This document shows positions 12,900 through 25,333 of a stretch of DNA of 64,000 bases, one piece after another. This DNA is from Terebella lapidaria. Lineage: Eukaryota > Annelida > Polychaeta > Terebellida > Terebellidae. The position numbers and the translations under genes were made by a program. Numbering within the stretch: position 1 is the stretch's first letter; each line of letters begins with the position of its first letter. The notes under the pieces were generated by a model that was given only the letters and a program-made list of their open reading frames with translations, searched no databases and had not been told where the DNA came from. The stretch covers positions 27,739,402 to 27,803,401 of the forward strand of contig OX424567.1 of the NCBI GenBank assembly GCA_949152475.1. The letters run 5' to 3'.

Positions 12900-14820
12900 C
12901 ACCCTGCAACATATCTTAAGGCGGTGACTGACCTAGTTCTTTTGTCTAGGGGTCAGGTCATGTTATTGTCACCGACTTGTGCTCAGATTTTTTGGAAGGA
13001 AGATAAACACAAGGTAAGAAAAATGCAATTTCTGCAACATAACGCATATATATAATAACTGAGGTGGATGATACGATGCCCGAGATACTACTACAAATTT
13101 ATGTACTTCACAAATATTTGTAGGGGCTGAAATTCCCCAGAAATAAGGTTTCTTCCATCAATGTTTACCCCAATTTTGACACGATGATCACGTTCAGGGT
13201 CATTTTCAATAAATTCTGCACACTGTATTTCGATAATCTGTACATGGGAGTCAAGATAATCATCTCATGTTTCATACATCCTGCGCATATGCACTAATAT
13301 CTTGTAATTTTTCAGTTATTCCTAAATTATTCCACATGCTTGTCGTGTCACCGATTTGAGTCGAGCGTCACCGACTTAAGATGTTAGTTGCCCAGAAAAG
13401 GACTGGTATCTATCCACGAAAAACGCAAAAAGTATTAGCCACCGCCGATGTTCAATAAACGGTATGCATTGCAACATCATAATGCAAATGTTTATATTAT
13501 TTTCTGTCCATATTCTTGTCTTCATATTTGGAAAATGAGCAAAATTAATATGTACACTATACACACTCATAATACGTGGACATGCCTAAATTATTTGCAT
13601 AGTCCCATCATTTGTTCATTCAGGAATCATGGCAGGAAAAGAAAGCTGTAGGCCTACCTGTCCAATCAGGTGTGCACGTACAAACTGCGAAGATAGCAAT
13701 GCGACATTGACGCACCGACGGGGTCCGACTCGGCTACAGACTTGGGGACCCTTTGCCCGTGTCTCTGAAACCACCCTTGTCCCAAACTCACTGTCCCCTA
13801 CTGCTGGTGTTAGGAAACAATGTAATATACACGATAAACAGTAGAATATCTTTTCATAGAATATCGGGCTGCTGATGACTTTTCATACCTAAACAAATAA
13901 AAAAGTGTTTTACCAGTATAGGTGGCCCGATTCACGGTTTGTAATTAAAGCAAGGCTACATAAAGGATCTAAAATACATTTTGATATATTTCTTATAGAT
14001 CTTCAATGGCATGCTGGAAAATGTTAAAGACACTACAGACAGTAGCTACATACTTTTTTCTTACTTCAGTACGACGGAAAGTTGATTGGAACTGCATTGA
14101 CACAGAACTACTGAGACGCAGATTACATTGGTGTGGAGGTGAATATACTGTGCACCAACACATCAATAACGCGGTCTTAGGAAATGTTGGGATGTATACT
14201 GCACAATATATTTCTGCGTACGGTCCACGATGCCACGAATATGTTATCGCTATAACCGTACACAAGAACACCTTTCCTGAGAACTCATTTTGAAGTTCAA
14301 CTCATTCAACCAGTGGGTATGTTATACCCAAAATGTAAACCTAAGTCAGTGACGCTTGACTCAAATCGGTGACACGACAAGCATGTGGAATAATTTAGGA
14401 ATAACTGAAAAATTACAAGATATTAGTGCATATGCGCAGGATGTATGAAACATGAGATGATTATCTTGACTCCCATGTACAGATTATCGAAATACAGTGT
14501 GCAGAATTTATTGAAAATGACCCTGAACGTGATCATCGTATCAAAAGTGGGGTAAACATTGATGGAAGAAACCTTATTTCTGGGGAATTTCAGCCCCTAC
14601 AAATATTTGTGAAGTACATAAATTTGTAGTAGTATCTCGGACATCGTATCATCCACCTCAGTTATTATATATATGCGTTATGTTGCAGAAATTGCATTTT
14701 TCTTACCTTGTGTTTATCTTCCTTCCAAAAAATCTGAGCACAAGTCGGTGACAATAACATGACCCGACCCCTAGACAAAAGAACTAGGTCAGTCACCACC
14801 TTAAGATATGTTGCAGGGTG
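12900..14820. mobile_element. DNA transposon with 479-bp terminal inverted repeats
   Basis: A 1921-bp insertion private to block A. The outer 479 bp at each side (12900-13378 and 14342-14820) are inverted copies with only about seven differences seen, so roughly 98.5% identical. Ends read CACCCTGCAACATATCTTAA. The flanks carry TAAA on both sides (12896-12899 and 14821-14824), and the empty site in B (about 40768) has it once, which fits a 4-bp target duplication. Inside the arms GTCACCGACTT/GGTGACTGACC motifs recur, typical of subterminal transposase-binding repeats. CAC...GTG ends with a 4-bp duplication would fit Chapaev-like elements, but that is only a suggestion. The 960-bp core has no recognisable transposase. 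Confidence 0.9.
13379..14341. other. Core of the long-TIR element; no transposase recognised
   Basis: The interior between the long inverted arms has only short open frames: 71 codons from ATG at 13629 (+) and about 95 codons at 14006-14293 (+). Neither matches a protein family I know. The stretch 13629-13830 is richer in GC than its surroundings and could be a captured gene fragment. The element is probably non-autonomous. Confidence 0.5.
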
Positions 14821-14825
14821 TAAAC

Positions 14826-15234
14826 CTCAAAATTGCAGAATGTATGAACCCCATCCAATCAACCATGGCAAATGTCGATGCATAAGTTCGAAGCTGGGAG
14901 AAAACGTCGATTGTGTTCAAGTAACTGACGGAACTGGCTCTGTGGGTGACCACATTCTCTTCCCTCAAACATTGTGTTTTTTTCGCAACTTTTTTTCTGC
15001 CTCCTCAATTTTCGAAAATCCATCAGCCGCGTAAAATCAATACCCATTGTCGTGTGTAAGCGACATTTCTGACACATGCCGCCGCATAATTCCGTCATTT
15101 CTGTGGCCGTGTTTCAATGGCCGGCAATTTCCGATCATTCCCACGACACTTTTTCCCATAGAGACGAACCTGAAGACCAACAGAGTACGTCTCCCTCGAA
15201 CTATCAGTAAACAGTGGCCAAATGAAATCATTGC
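14826..15234. repeat. Right inverted arm of block A
   Basis: This stretch is the reverse complement (roughly 75-80% by eye) of 32763-33170 in B. Its outer 130 bp pair with the window start (1-130). The same arm is at 40772-41175 in B and about 52978-53361 in C. Minus-strand frames such as 14859-15098 look vaguely protein-like but are not preserved as one open frame in all copies; a decayed exon is possible. Confidence 0.75.
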
Positions 15235-16289
15235 CCATGCAAAATGTGCTGAAGGATATTGAATAACCAGATAGTTCAGGAGACAAGGAACGTATTGATT
15301 TACCACCGTGCTGGGCGAGGACCCGATTATCTGTTTCCAGTCAGCTTCTGGGTTCAGGAGTCTGGTGGAGTTCTGGAGAAAGACATGTATGATCCACGAA
15401 AAAGTAGTATGAGTATGTTTTATCAACTTCCAATAAAGGTATCAAACTTGCTCCATTCCCAAGATTCAAACGAAAACGAATTCCATACCAATTTTACGTA
15501 TTCAATTCTCCAATTTCCTGAGAGGGTTCATTTCTACTCAATCCCTAACCATTAGGATGGCCCTGTTACTCTTCTACTTCTTTCATCCCAACTATTGTCC
15601 GCACACAAACATGACAGCGTGGAGAGATAGGACACCATGTCAATAAGCGCACAGATTACTCACAATTCACCACTTTGTCATGTCTGAGGGGAAACCCGAC
15701 AAACATATCCGACTGCCGTCTTGGATGACGAGTGTACCCTAACGGGGAGATCATACACTACAACTAGCCTAGTTTTACGCCTTTCCCTTCCAAACTCTAA
15801 CTACTCAGCTAACCCGTGCAGCATGCGTGCGCAGGTCAAGTGTCTTTAGGAAGCTAGCCACTCCCCAGTGACACCACGCCCAGTCCGTCACCCCGACCCT
15901 GAGAAACACCCCAAACGTCCACTATCTTCTCCTATAGATGTTGGACAGATCAATCAAATCTCATCCCCATGTGCAAATTTCCCCTAATTCAAACATGTTC
16001 GCTCCTTCTCTAGGCCCCATTTAACGTGAAAGGACTTCTTTATCTAGAGCTGACCGCCCAACAGCAATTATTGATTCTCTGATGTCTTGAATCTTGATGT
16101 GTCATTTAGACCCTTGACTTCCATCCGACTTTCAACCAATTTTCACAATAGTTAGTCCAATGAGAATAGAGAATAGCATGAGAAAAGCAATTTTATTTTG
16201 TCAAACTGGAGTTGATCTGCATCGATTGATTTTGTGACGATAGTAGGAAAATGTATCTATATTGTGCTGAATAGAGGTTGCAATACTAA

Positions 16290-16345
16290 AATGATATGGA
16301 AATTATACTGGTTGGTAATTACATACTGGTAATTATGTTGTTAAT
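16290..16345. repeat. Short imperfect hairpin CTGGTTGG...CCAACCAG
   Basis: CTGGTTGG near 16300 is mirrored by CCAACCAG near 16340, with ATTA/TAAT inside and a repeated ACTGGTAATTA in the loop. It is present in all three blocks (B about 42240-42280, C about 55345-55392). It could be a tiny palindromic element or a structured spot. Confidence 0.5.
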
Positions 16346-16385
16346 CCAACCAGATGTGTGGAATCACCATGTCTGAGTACTCCAC

Positions 16386-16862
16386 TTGGCGGAGTCACAG
16401 ATAATAACAATTTCTGGCTTTCCTTTCCTCAAGAGATTCATCAATTTCCATCACATTGAAATCTTCAATAAAATACAGCTATCCAAGGAGGCACTGCTGC
16501 ATGTGTTACACTGTCAATTACAATTCAGAAAAAAAATTGGTCATGAATATTTTGATCGCTGGACAACTGTGAATGATAAATCACTGTGCCCACAGCTCAT
16601 CAATTATGGGCAGAGCATTCATATCAAAACAGGAATTCAGCATTACATTTCAAGGCCTATGATTGTAATTATTCATGAGGATTTCAAGGTATTTTTGAAG
16701 GTCTCTAATCCAGACATACTACTACAATCTTTTCATATAAAGCTCTATTTAGGACATCTGATAGTGGACTCCCGAGTCGTCAAGGCAACGCGATTAGGGC
16801 CATTATTAGGACTGTGGGACCAGATCACGAGATTTTACACCACCTGCGACCCAAGTCTGTGA
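16386..16862 (+). other. 158-codon open frame, copy A (doubtful gene)
   Basis: A frame of 158 codons stays open here and at the matching places in B (42318-42794) and C (55425-55901). It begins at a TTG, not an ATG; the first internal ATG is far downstream. Between the three copies I count about six replacement and four silent differences, close to what drift gives, so the frame shows no clear sign of selection. The translation (for example KKIGHEYFDRWTT) matches no family I recognise. It is probably chance openness in a recently duplicated block, though a decayed coding exon is possible. Confidence 0.3.
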
Positions 16863-19800
16863 ATACATCATCACCATTGGGGAGCCAGTGTCGGGCGATA
16901 TCACGGAACTAGAGTGTATTATCACACGAGATATATCATCCGCCACCCTAAACCAATAAAAGATATCAGGATAAAGCCCTTGTCTTATCATCGGAGGTGA
17001 CATTTATGACACCTTACCCACATGTATCCCACCAACAGAAATAGACTCCAATGACTGACCAGCTACTAGATATAGATGTAATGGCCCCCAAATCGCTGCT
17101 TGAATATGACGCTGAACTGTTCGAGCCTGATATCTGATAACGAAATCTGGGCGAGGCATGACTGATGGGAGGTGATATGTTGGGATCACTCAGTCCCCAG
17201 CACCACCTGGGGTCCTGGTGAAGTTGGACAATTCAGAGGATGTACAGGGTACAGCACTCCGTTCAACATGTACGCCCACTCGAATAGGGTGATAATGAAT
17301 TATTTACTGGATCTTTGCCAGGTAAGGAGACACTTTGCAACACAAGATAAAATAGGTGGCTTAGTTCATTAATTCAACTCCACTCAGAAATCTATGTCTT
17401 ACGACAGACCTTATGTGAACAGAGATGAGCATGTGTTGAAATCCTAGCTGATCAGAAGTCTGTCCGTAATTGCTCTATAACACCAGCTCCCCCAAAACAC
17501 AAAAGTAAGAGCCCCTTGTGACAGCCACTCGTGGTGTCCAGTTACCGGCCTCCAGCCTCTCTGTTGTATGTATGAAATGGTCATTTATTTAACCCCCTGG
17601 GCATCGACAATACTGTCAGTCATCAATTGCTTCCTGTGACCTTACTTTTTCCGATACCAATACCGTACCAAACGCCCCACCCTCCTTAGGCCCTTTTTGC
17701 CAGGCACATCGACATCGACACATTCCTTTTCGCCAGAACCTGTTTGGGCAGTTTGAGTCTGAGTTGCGTGGATTCAAACTAAGTGAGCAGTTACCATATT
17801 ACATTGTCATATCATAATTAAAATGAATAATGTCATTTTAAATATACAGTTTTGGGTTAAACAGGCGTTTTGTGTGTGATAAAAAATAATTGAAAAGCCT
17901 GTCTTGTCTTCACATGTGTAGAAATATTAAATATTTTCAAAGGTGATTAACACTTCCGATTACTCTGGTGAAAGGAAACAAGGAGAATTTGCTTTTGATG
18001 TCAAACGGTTTTGATGTCCAGGGCTGTACTTTTCGAATTCACGAGAGTGTCAGTTCTCTTGTTACGTGATCGTTCAAGCTGCAGACACAATCGGACTTCT
18101 CGTTGGCTTATCACTCTCTCTCTCTCGACTGAACAACCCACGGGACCGCAGGGAACGAGCTGATAATCATTCGGTCTGGGTCTCTATGGAACGAGGTATG
18201 ACTCCCTGTTACATCATCTCCCAAAAGTGTCAGGATATGTCGGGTCTGAGGGTAACGTGCCAGTGAAAGTCATTTATCATTTTCAAAGTGTGGCAGGTGT
18301 CTTTTCCGCGTCAATGTTTTGATATCTCATTCGTGTACCATGGAGACTTCACGCCTTGGAGGCAAATTTCACATGTTGTGAGACAAGGTGCTCAGTTGAT
18401 AATTAATATTGGAAAATTCATTGATATGTGATTAGAAGTCGCCGAAACATATAAAATATACATGATGTTTTGATGCCCGAGGCCATCAATCTATATTTGC
18501 CAGTGCGGGTCTTACAATGTGCGGCAGATAACTTTGGGATATCGGATGTCACGCACTCTTCCAGTGCACCCCAAAGACCAGGGACGAAGTACTTTGTGGA
18601 CCCTGTGTTCGATTGAACATACCTCAAGAACACAGGGCCAGTCACAGCTACCAGTAATTCACAACTGACTGGAAAATATTTCGTGCCGTCTCGTGCATGT
18701 CAATTCCGAATGCATTGACTTCGCCACTATGGTTTTGTATGAGATGGTCATCTTTGTATGAGATGGTCTTTCGATTCATCGCACACAATGTTTTGTCGCC
18801 AATGTTTGCCCACTGCTTAGTAGGTTTCCTTCTGCGGCCACATCCAACATTGGAATTGTGCACAAACGCAGAAAATGATACAGCACGGATTCTTCGTTCA
18901 TTCGCGAGATGAACACATCAATGTAACGTCAAATGGTTCATCAGATAGAGAATTATTCTTCACAGATTGCCTCGGTGTGGTCAAGGTCAAATGACCATCT
19001 TTGAATACACGGAAGTCACTTTTCTCAAACAGTTTGCCGTTGTTTGGTATGATTTTGTATTTCGCTACACCACACAATATTGGAATCAATAAACTTGTCC
19101 TAAACTGGACGGAATAACCTTAGTCAGGAGGTGCACTTTGGTAAATCCACACTTGCAATCCATTTCATCGAATGCGCGTGAAATTCAGGTGAAAACTTCA
19201 TAATTCATGTAAAACACTGACAATTCTCAGATGAAAGATGGATCAATTGATAATACAAATACTGCTATCAGGTTGACCATGTTGACACACACACAACACG
19301 CCATGTAATCCTGCACAATCACGTGTTTTCATGGTAATGTTGCCGTCAGCTTGGAGTGAAATTTGATAAAAGCCGGAAATTGTTTCACTGTGACCCCTTG
19401 AAGGTTAACACAGACGAGTGACCAAAAATAAATTGGTCCTCCGATACCGTCTTCATGATCAAGTGATCTCTAGTAATTTCTCAAATGCAACACCACACCA
19501 TCGATCAACCACAACAATCCTTTTCACCCATTTTTTTAATTTAATTTTAACAAGAAGCATGTAATTTTATTAACAATTTATTTGTTTGAGAAAATTATTT
19601 CACATCATCATGGGGACACTCAGTCAATATTCTGAAACTTTTTATTTCCGGAATGCTGCCTACAAGGCATTTATATTATCAAATATCTATGGCATCTGTA
19701 ATATCTGAAAGACGTATTTAGTTGCTTGTGTGGCCGGGAATTGTCTCCATTTTTCATAAAATCGTCAATCTCGTCACTCGCATGCACAGAGAGCGCAGTC

Positions 19801-19889
19801 AATAGCTCTTAGTGGGTTTAACTCAACAGATATCACAAGCTTGCCGGAAATTAAGTCAGCATGGGCGATATTGATCTAGAGAACATTAA

Positions 19890-19931
19890 GGTTTAGCATG
19901 TTCCTTGTACACGGCAGGAACGTGCTAAACC
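19890..19931. repeat. Conserved hairpin, copy A
   Basis: Stem GGTTTAGCATGTTCC and GGAACGTGCTAAACC around a 12-nt loop, with one mismatch (a G-T wobble in RNA). The same structure is in B and C. No function is known. Confidence 0.75.
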
Positions 19932-21940
19932 ACGCTTTGACAAAACAGATGATCCTAACGGATTCCACTCAATAAGTAAACTGTTTTTTTTTATTCTCTT
20001 CACTTGATCTGAATAGTGTCTTCATGTGGAAGAGTAGATGCTCAAAATTTTTTTTTTGATCTTTTGAGTAGGAAAGAAAATAGAAAACTAACAATGTCTG
20101 GATGCTACTTTCATAGGTTGTTGGGCAGTTTTATACTCATTCCACCAGTAGAAACTACTTCACTCCACACACTGTCTGCCCCTGATGACGCCAGTGTATC
20201 TTTGGATGAACTATTTGGTGGGCTTTGTTTCTTCTCCGAAATGTTGTATTTTACGTTTGCTTTTGTCATCATTGAAATCTAGTTGTGGTGGTAAAATATG
20301 TTGAGACATAGCATTGATGCTCATAATTTAAAACACCATTATCTGTCTTCTTTTCACTCTTATGTCCTACTTACCACATTTTCTTGTCTTGAGTGCACCA
20401 ACACCAACATTGACGTTCGAATTGGAAATATTTTAGGTTGATTAAAAGAAAAGAAGTAATGACTGTTAGGGATATGCATGTAATGCATATTTTATATCTG
20501 AAAATATGTGACTTACCCACAGCATTGCTCATTCTAGTGTTTTTTTCTAACATGGTGCATATTTTATCGGCAATTAAATGCTAATGGCCACGGAGCAATA
20601 GCTCTGTGTTTGCATAGCTAGCCAAGTTATAATATGACCTTAGGTGACCTTTAAATGTGACCTTCTAACTGACTAGCTGTTCTGGTAAAATCGATACCAC
20701 CTCGTTCATTCCTTTGTGTCGTTTTACAGGATATTTCTACAAGTTGGTTTACTTAACCATGGTTACAAATGTTTTTTTTTTTTCAGGATATATAACGAAC
20801 CGTTTGATCGACAATATGGACTTATATTAATAGTGCATATGACAACGAAAAGCATAAATTAGAAACTATTGAAAACCGTTTCAAATTAACACCATGAATG
20901 CGTGCACCATACGTGCAAAGTCTAAGTATCTGCAATGATAAAACCTCTGATATTGCACGTTGTGATAATAGCTCATTTCCTTTCGAACCAGGAGTCCAAA
21001 GCCTAATAGTCACATATCCATGCAGCTTGTCCAATGTGTCTACTCATCTCAACATGGGAGTAAAAGATAGTCCACCTGCCCCAGGGACATGGGATATTTA
21101 CATATGCTGCTAATTTCACCATTAACTACTACGTATGTTACTGAGAGTCAGTCCTGTTGTCTCAGGAATAACATGTATGGGGACAGAGGCTAATACCCTC
21201 GCCTTGACCCGTGAACATGGACAGCAGGCCGTTAAATATCAGCAGCTAATCCACCGGCTTCTCATATCATAATGACCACACCTATGAATCACCTATGAGA
21301 ATATTTTATGAGGTACCCAATTTCCAAACAATTGAGCGATCCTTATGCGGCAGGCAGAATGAACATATTATGGTCGAATGCATTAATTCGCATTCGAGGT
21401 TAAATTGTAAGTGAATGGCATTTTTCGAGAATTCAACCAAACATTAGAGCTACACTCCCAAGTAATCAAGACCAGATCCATTTAGAGGACGACGTTCGGT
21501 GTATTTTGTTGATGGTGCAACATTTGAATTTTAGCCGTCAAAGACTCCATAGTATACAAAACAGTCTTCAATTCCTCAAGACGAAGGTAAAATTTCAACA
21601 ACAAAAATATTGTAGAAGGGGCTACTGCTAAAAACTAAAAACGGACATCGAGCAAGTTCCCACACACAGTGACAATTGTTACTGAGCGAAAACACATACA
21701 TTCGCGAATGCAAATACAGGAAAATATTTAATGATTCAACAGTAACTAGGCAAATATCTCTCAAGCTATTTGATTCCTTGTGATTTACACGCATCATTGT
21801 TTACAACTCATCACAAATCTGAAAAGGTTCAGAGAAATATGGTACAGATCATTGAAACCTTTTAAATTTAACAGAATAGAGCCCACGTGTTACGATGTAC
21901 CGACATTTGACACGTACCAGTGATGTCCCGGTATTGGGGG

Positions 21941-22414
21941 ATCAGTCAGTTACTGAAGGAACCACTCAACTGAGGGATCAGTCGGTCATTGAATTAAATG
22001 TCGGAGAGATTCTGTTACTCGATTCCAGGGCAGTTCACAGCTATATCCTGCTAGGGAGGAAAAGATTACCCTTGACGAAGTTACCTACATTGTCTGTGAG
22101 ACGCCTGACCTACGAAATAATGTGGAAGACTATCAGGCATTGCTACACAGTTCGCGAGTTGAAATAATATTTTTTCACAGTGTCATAATGCTGAAAGAGT
22201 TAATGTCTGTGATGGAATTCACAGTGTCAGAAACAAAGTAATTTCTAGTACTCCCGTCAGTACATGGGACACAAATTGTGCCTATTCCATTCCATTTCAT
22301 CAGGCTACTAGTCGTGTTTTTGTACTGTCTGTGACCAGGGCCGTGCACAGATACAACATGCTCGCTTCTCTGCACCGGTCTGTTGTTGTTTGCCTGACGA
22401 TGCGACTAGCTACT
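21941..22414. other. Single-copy spacer after block A
   Basis: Sequence unlike that following B or C starts just after the shared block end. The open frame 21895-22167 crosses the block boundary and is taken as chance. No RNA gene or coding exon was recognised. Confidence 0.6.
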
Positions 22415-22455
22415 GGGCGGGATTATAAAAGCATCTCCCCTCCGTGACTGTCATC
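22415..22455 (+). promoter_or_regulatory. Candidate core promoter: GC box, TATA box, initiator
   Basis: GGGCGG lies at 22415-22420, TATAAAA at 22424-22430, and an initiator-like TCATCC at 22451-22456. This puts A22453 29 bp from the first T of the TATA box, the normal metazoan spacing. A good splice donor (CAG followed by GTAAAT) follows at 22626/22627. The next strong acceptor I noted upstream of a large frame is at 25333, so this may be the promoter of the LRR gene 3 kb downstream. The link is inference. Confidence 0.5.
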
Positions 22456-22626
22456 CGCAAACAGTCAGAGTAATTTGACGCCGATTGATTGAATACCTCC
22501 ACCGTCCTCACGACATATCACACCAAAAAGTTGTACAAGCGCTGGGGTGACATCCGCGATAATAAACCTCTCTGTTATTGTGGGTACTTCATGTTATCGT
22601 AGTGGGGGCGGTTTCGAGGTGCTCAG
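22453..22626 (+). other. Candidate non-coding first exon of the LRR gene
   Basis: It runs from the predicted initiator to CAG|GTAAAT at 22626/22627. Splicing to 25334 would remove an intron of about 2.7 kb and leave a fully untranslated exon 1. This is predicted from core-promoter spacing and splice-site words only. Confidence 0.35.
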
Positions 22627-22870
22627 GTAAATTGGGAAAGTTTACATAGAGCGTCACCAAAATCAGATACATGTACTGCCCAAATTACGCTGTCGGTACA
22701 TTTTCCCTAATGCTCGACATTTTTACCCATGAATATTTCAGTGCGTGGGATCCACAGAAACCATTCACCCGCAATGTCACACCGTGTTAGTGTCTTTTTT
22801 TATCCAACTTACAGAGCCCACATCTACGGAAGCCCGTAGAGGCCAGAAAATGAAAGGTGTGAAAATATAT

Positions 22871-23112
22871 TTATCTGGCGGCCGCCACATAATTATCTGG
22901 CGGCCGCCACTTAATTATCTGGCAGCTGCCACTTAATTATCTGGCGGCCGCCACATAATTATCTGGCGGCCGCCACTTAATTATCTGGCGGCCGCCACTT
23001 ACTTATCTGGCGGCCACCACTTAATTATCTGGCGGCCGCCACTTACTTATTTGGCAGCCGCCACATAATTATCTGGCGGCCGCCACATAATTATCTGGCG
23101 GCCGCCACATAA
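22871..23112 (+). repeat. 22-bp tandem array with TGGCGGCCGCCA palindrome, 11 units
   Basis: Eleven head-to-tail copies of TTATCTGGCGGCCGCCACWTAA with period 22. The 12-bp core TGGCGGCCGCCA is a perfect palindrome containing the NotI site, strikingly GC- and CpG-rich in AT-rich surroundings. Variant units (GGCAGCTGCC, GGCGGCCACC, TTTGGCAGCC) are scattered through the array, so the units have had time to diverge. Confidence 0.95.
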
Positions 23113-23732
23113 TCATCTGTAGGACGTGGCTTGAAATATGAGGAGATTCTTGTAAAGCAATATACATATAGCTAATTAGGCCCTAGTATCCAAATAAAAG
23201 TCGTGACATACTGTAATAATGACAATACTGTTTTTAATGAGACAATAATATATTGGGTATTGTGGGGAGGGGGGTTGTTGACATGCAAATTATTCAACAA
23301 AACTTAACTTTCACACTTAGCATTATATAGGGATCATCAATGAATTCATGTTATTTGTTGTGGCCATGGCAACTGGGCCTTATGCAATTATGGTTGCTAC
23401 CATCGATATATAGGTTAAAGGAAACAAATAAAAACAGTGCATATTCGATGGTGGTGACAAATATTCGTCATATTATCTGATTAATATTGTGTGTTCCTTT
23501 TTTTCTTAGTTTTTTTCCCCTATGGATTATGTATTGAAAGTTGCCCTATGGTCCATAATACCAATCAATGACATGAAAATATGACCATTTCATCCCCCAA
23601 ACAAATATTCGTTAATTTTATTGAGGCATTCTTGGGCCATATATGTTACAATATAAATCAGCATTGACCGATCAGAGTCACTTTGCATGTGACTAACGCG
23701 CACCACTCCTAGGGGATGCTGGTATTCGAAGA

Positions 23733-23752
23733 GGGGGGGGGGGGGGGGGGGG
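23733..23752. repeat. Poly-G homopolymer, 20 G
   Basis: Twenty consecutive G inside the candidate fold-back element. Its length should be treated as uncertain in any assembly. Confidence 0.9.
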
Positions 23753-23920
23753 CGGAGATTTTTCTTCAAAATCCCGGGTTAGTAACTTTATAATATCGAC
23801 TTAGTATATCGATAATGTATCTCAAATTAAATGCAAATTTTATTTTATTTTAAAATGAATTTCTATGGATAGACCAAAATGCTGTGTCAAAGCACTAAAT
23901 AAGTGGCGGCCGCCAGATAA

Positions 23921-25333
23921 TGTTTGGAACACGTTAACAAAAGGTACATGGACCTTGGAATACGACAGGGCGACTATTCTACTCAAGGGAGGTTGGGCAA
24001 ACAGACGCCCTTTATTTAATGGCATGATTGGCAAGAAATTACTTTATAATTGGCCCCTCAAAAATTGACCACATAAAAGTACACTACTGTATTCGGATTT
24101 AGTTGGAGTAGGAGTTACAGGTGCCTCTTAGGAAGTAATTAGGGGCAGGACTGATTGTTTGGTGGTTAAGCTGCTATGGACATTACGAGGCTGTTTATGA
24201 ATCTCTGATCGTCTGTGCCATAAAATTCCCACAGACTTGTCCAAACGTTACACGAGGATATCTGTCGTGTGTGTCCCTGATCTACCAACACTCAGGCATA
24301 CACATTTGGAGTGTACGTGATTCACGTGTCAATCACAGGTTTATACGTGGAAATATTTGCGTTTTTGATACCGGTAAGTCTCTGGGACAATAGATGCTTG
24401 AAATGTTGTCAATTGAACCATTGACATGTTACTCAGGACCTCTTCAATGGAGTGCCTAAACCACACGCAGTTTATTTAACTTTTTTCACAAACAATAACG
24501 GTAAACATTCGCGGTCAAACAGAAATGGCACGCACGAAAAATTATTCAAACAAATTCAGCACACGTCTTTGCTGATTAGAATAGAAAGACCGACTTGATT
24601 TAGTCGGTACGGAATTAATCATCGGCCGAACAAGGATAAAATATGGAACAGAGTCTATCGTCCACTCGCACATGTTCGGGTCACAAATCACGCACGCCAT
24701 AATTCAATGTATAGTTTATGCCTTGAAATCAGGGGGACTGTATGGGTAGTGGCCGGGAGGAACCATGGTGTCAATACGTCAGTCGATATCGTCTAGTTCA
24801 CCACACCTGGTCTTTAATGGCTCAGACTGGTCACCTTGTAATTGAGTGGTAAGGGAACTTTTGACAATGCTATAATCACTTCATTAATTGGTCAAACATG
24901 AGGATAGCATCGAACACAGTGGAGACAAGGATGTGAACTTGTTTGGACACAATCATTGGCTTGAAATTGCCTTCAACAATGTTCAAGCCACCAGTACTGT
25001 GCTCACACAGTGGACGGTGTGCTCTGAAAAGCAATCAAACTAATGACAGATTTAAAATCATTATTTCTGGTGGTACAGCATGAAGTCACTTGGCGTGAAT
25101 CATTTTCTAGCTATTTCTATAAGAAATGTTCTTTTTATTGGCTAGTGCTTCCCCAGTAACGATGGCAACAGCCAGTACAATCCATTTATTTAGGAATTAA
25201 TGAAGATCTAACTCAGACGTGTCTGCCAACCGTCCATACTTATTACCTAATTTATGTATGTCATTATCTATTTCATGCACTTGATATTCCTCATTTATTC
25301 CATACATTCATTCTTCTTTTCTTTCTTCCCCAG
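23921..25333 (+). other. Gene-free stretch, probably intron of the LRR gene
   Basis: About 1.4 kb with no preserved frame or recognised repeat. It ends in a pyrimidine tract and CAG at 25331-25333, a good 3' splice site. If the promoter at 22415 serves the LRR gene, this is the downstream part of intron 1. Confidence 0.5.

Larger units (their letters stand above)
1..21940. repeat. Large duplicated block A (left end outside window)
   Basis: Positions 1-21940 run parallel to block B (33043-47819), and from about 4403 onward also to block C (47826-60951). By eye most stretches are well over 90% identical, broken by block-specific insertions and deletions. I see no gene native to the block: its open frames are short and most are not preserved between copies. 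The right end is the shared motif GTCCCGG followed by TTGGGG. Three insertions are private to A: 1588-2365, about 5385-8375 and 12900-14820. In the right half A is closer to C than to B; for example both carry a 19-bp tandem duplication (18734-18771 in A, 57766-57803 in C) that is single in B. The block could be an ancient segmental duplication or the body of a very large non-autonomous element. Confidence 0.85.
22871..23920. mobile_element. Candidate fold-back element bounded by the 22-bp repeat
   Basis: A single unit in the opposite orientation lies at 23897-23920 (reading AAGTGGCGGCCGCCAGATAA). The tandem array and this lone copy could be the two ends of a 1.05-kb non-autonomous element. 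No empty site is present in the window and no clear target duplication was found, so the boundaries are inferred. The interior has no gene. It includes a 20-G run. Confidence 0.5.

Noticed and set aside
14859-15098. Cys-containing minus frame in the inverted arm, considered as a zinc-binding peptide
   Set aside because: The frame is interrupted or shifted in the left arm at 32763-33170, and the Cys spacing matches no known finger.
21895-22167. 90-codon plus frame across the end of block A
   Set aside because: It crosses the block boundary, so it is a fusion made by chance. The C counterpart does not continue it.
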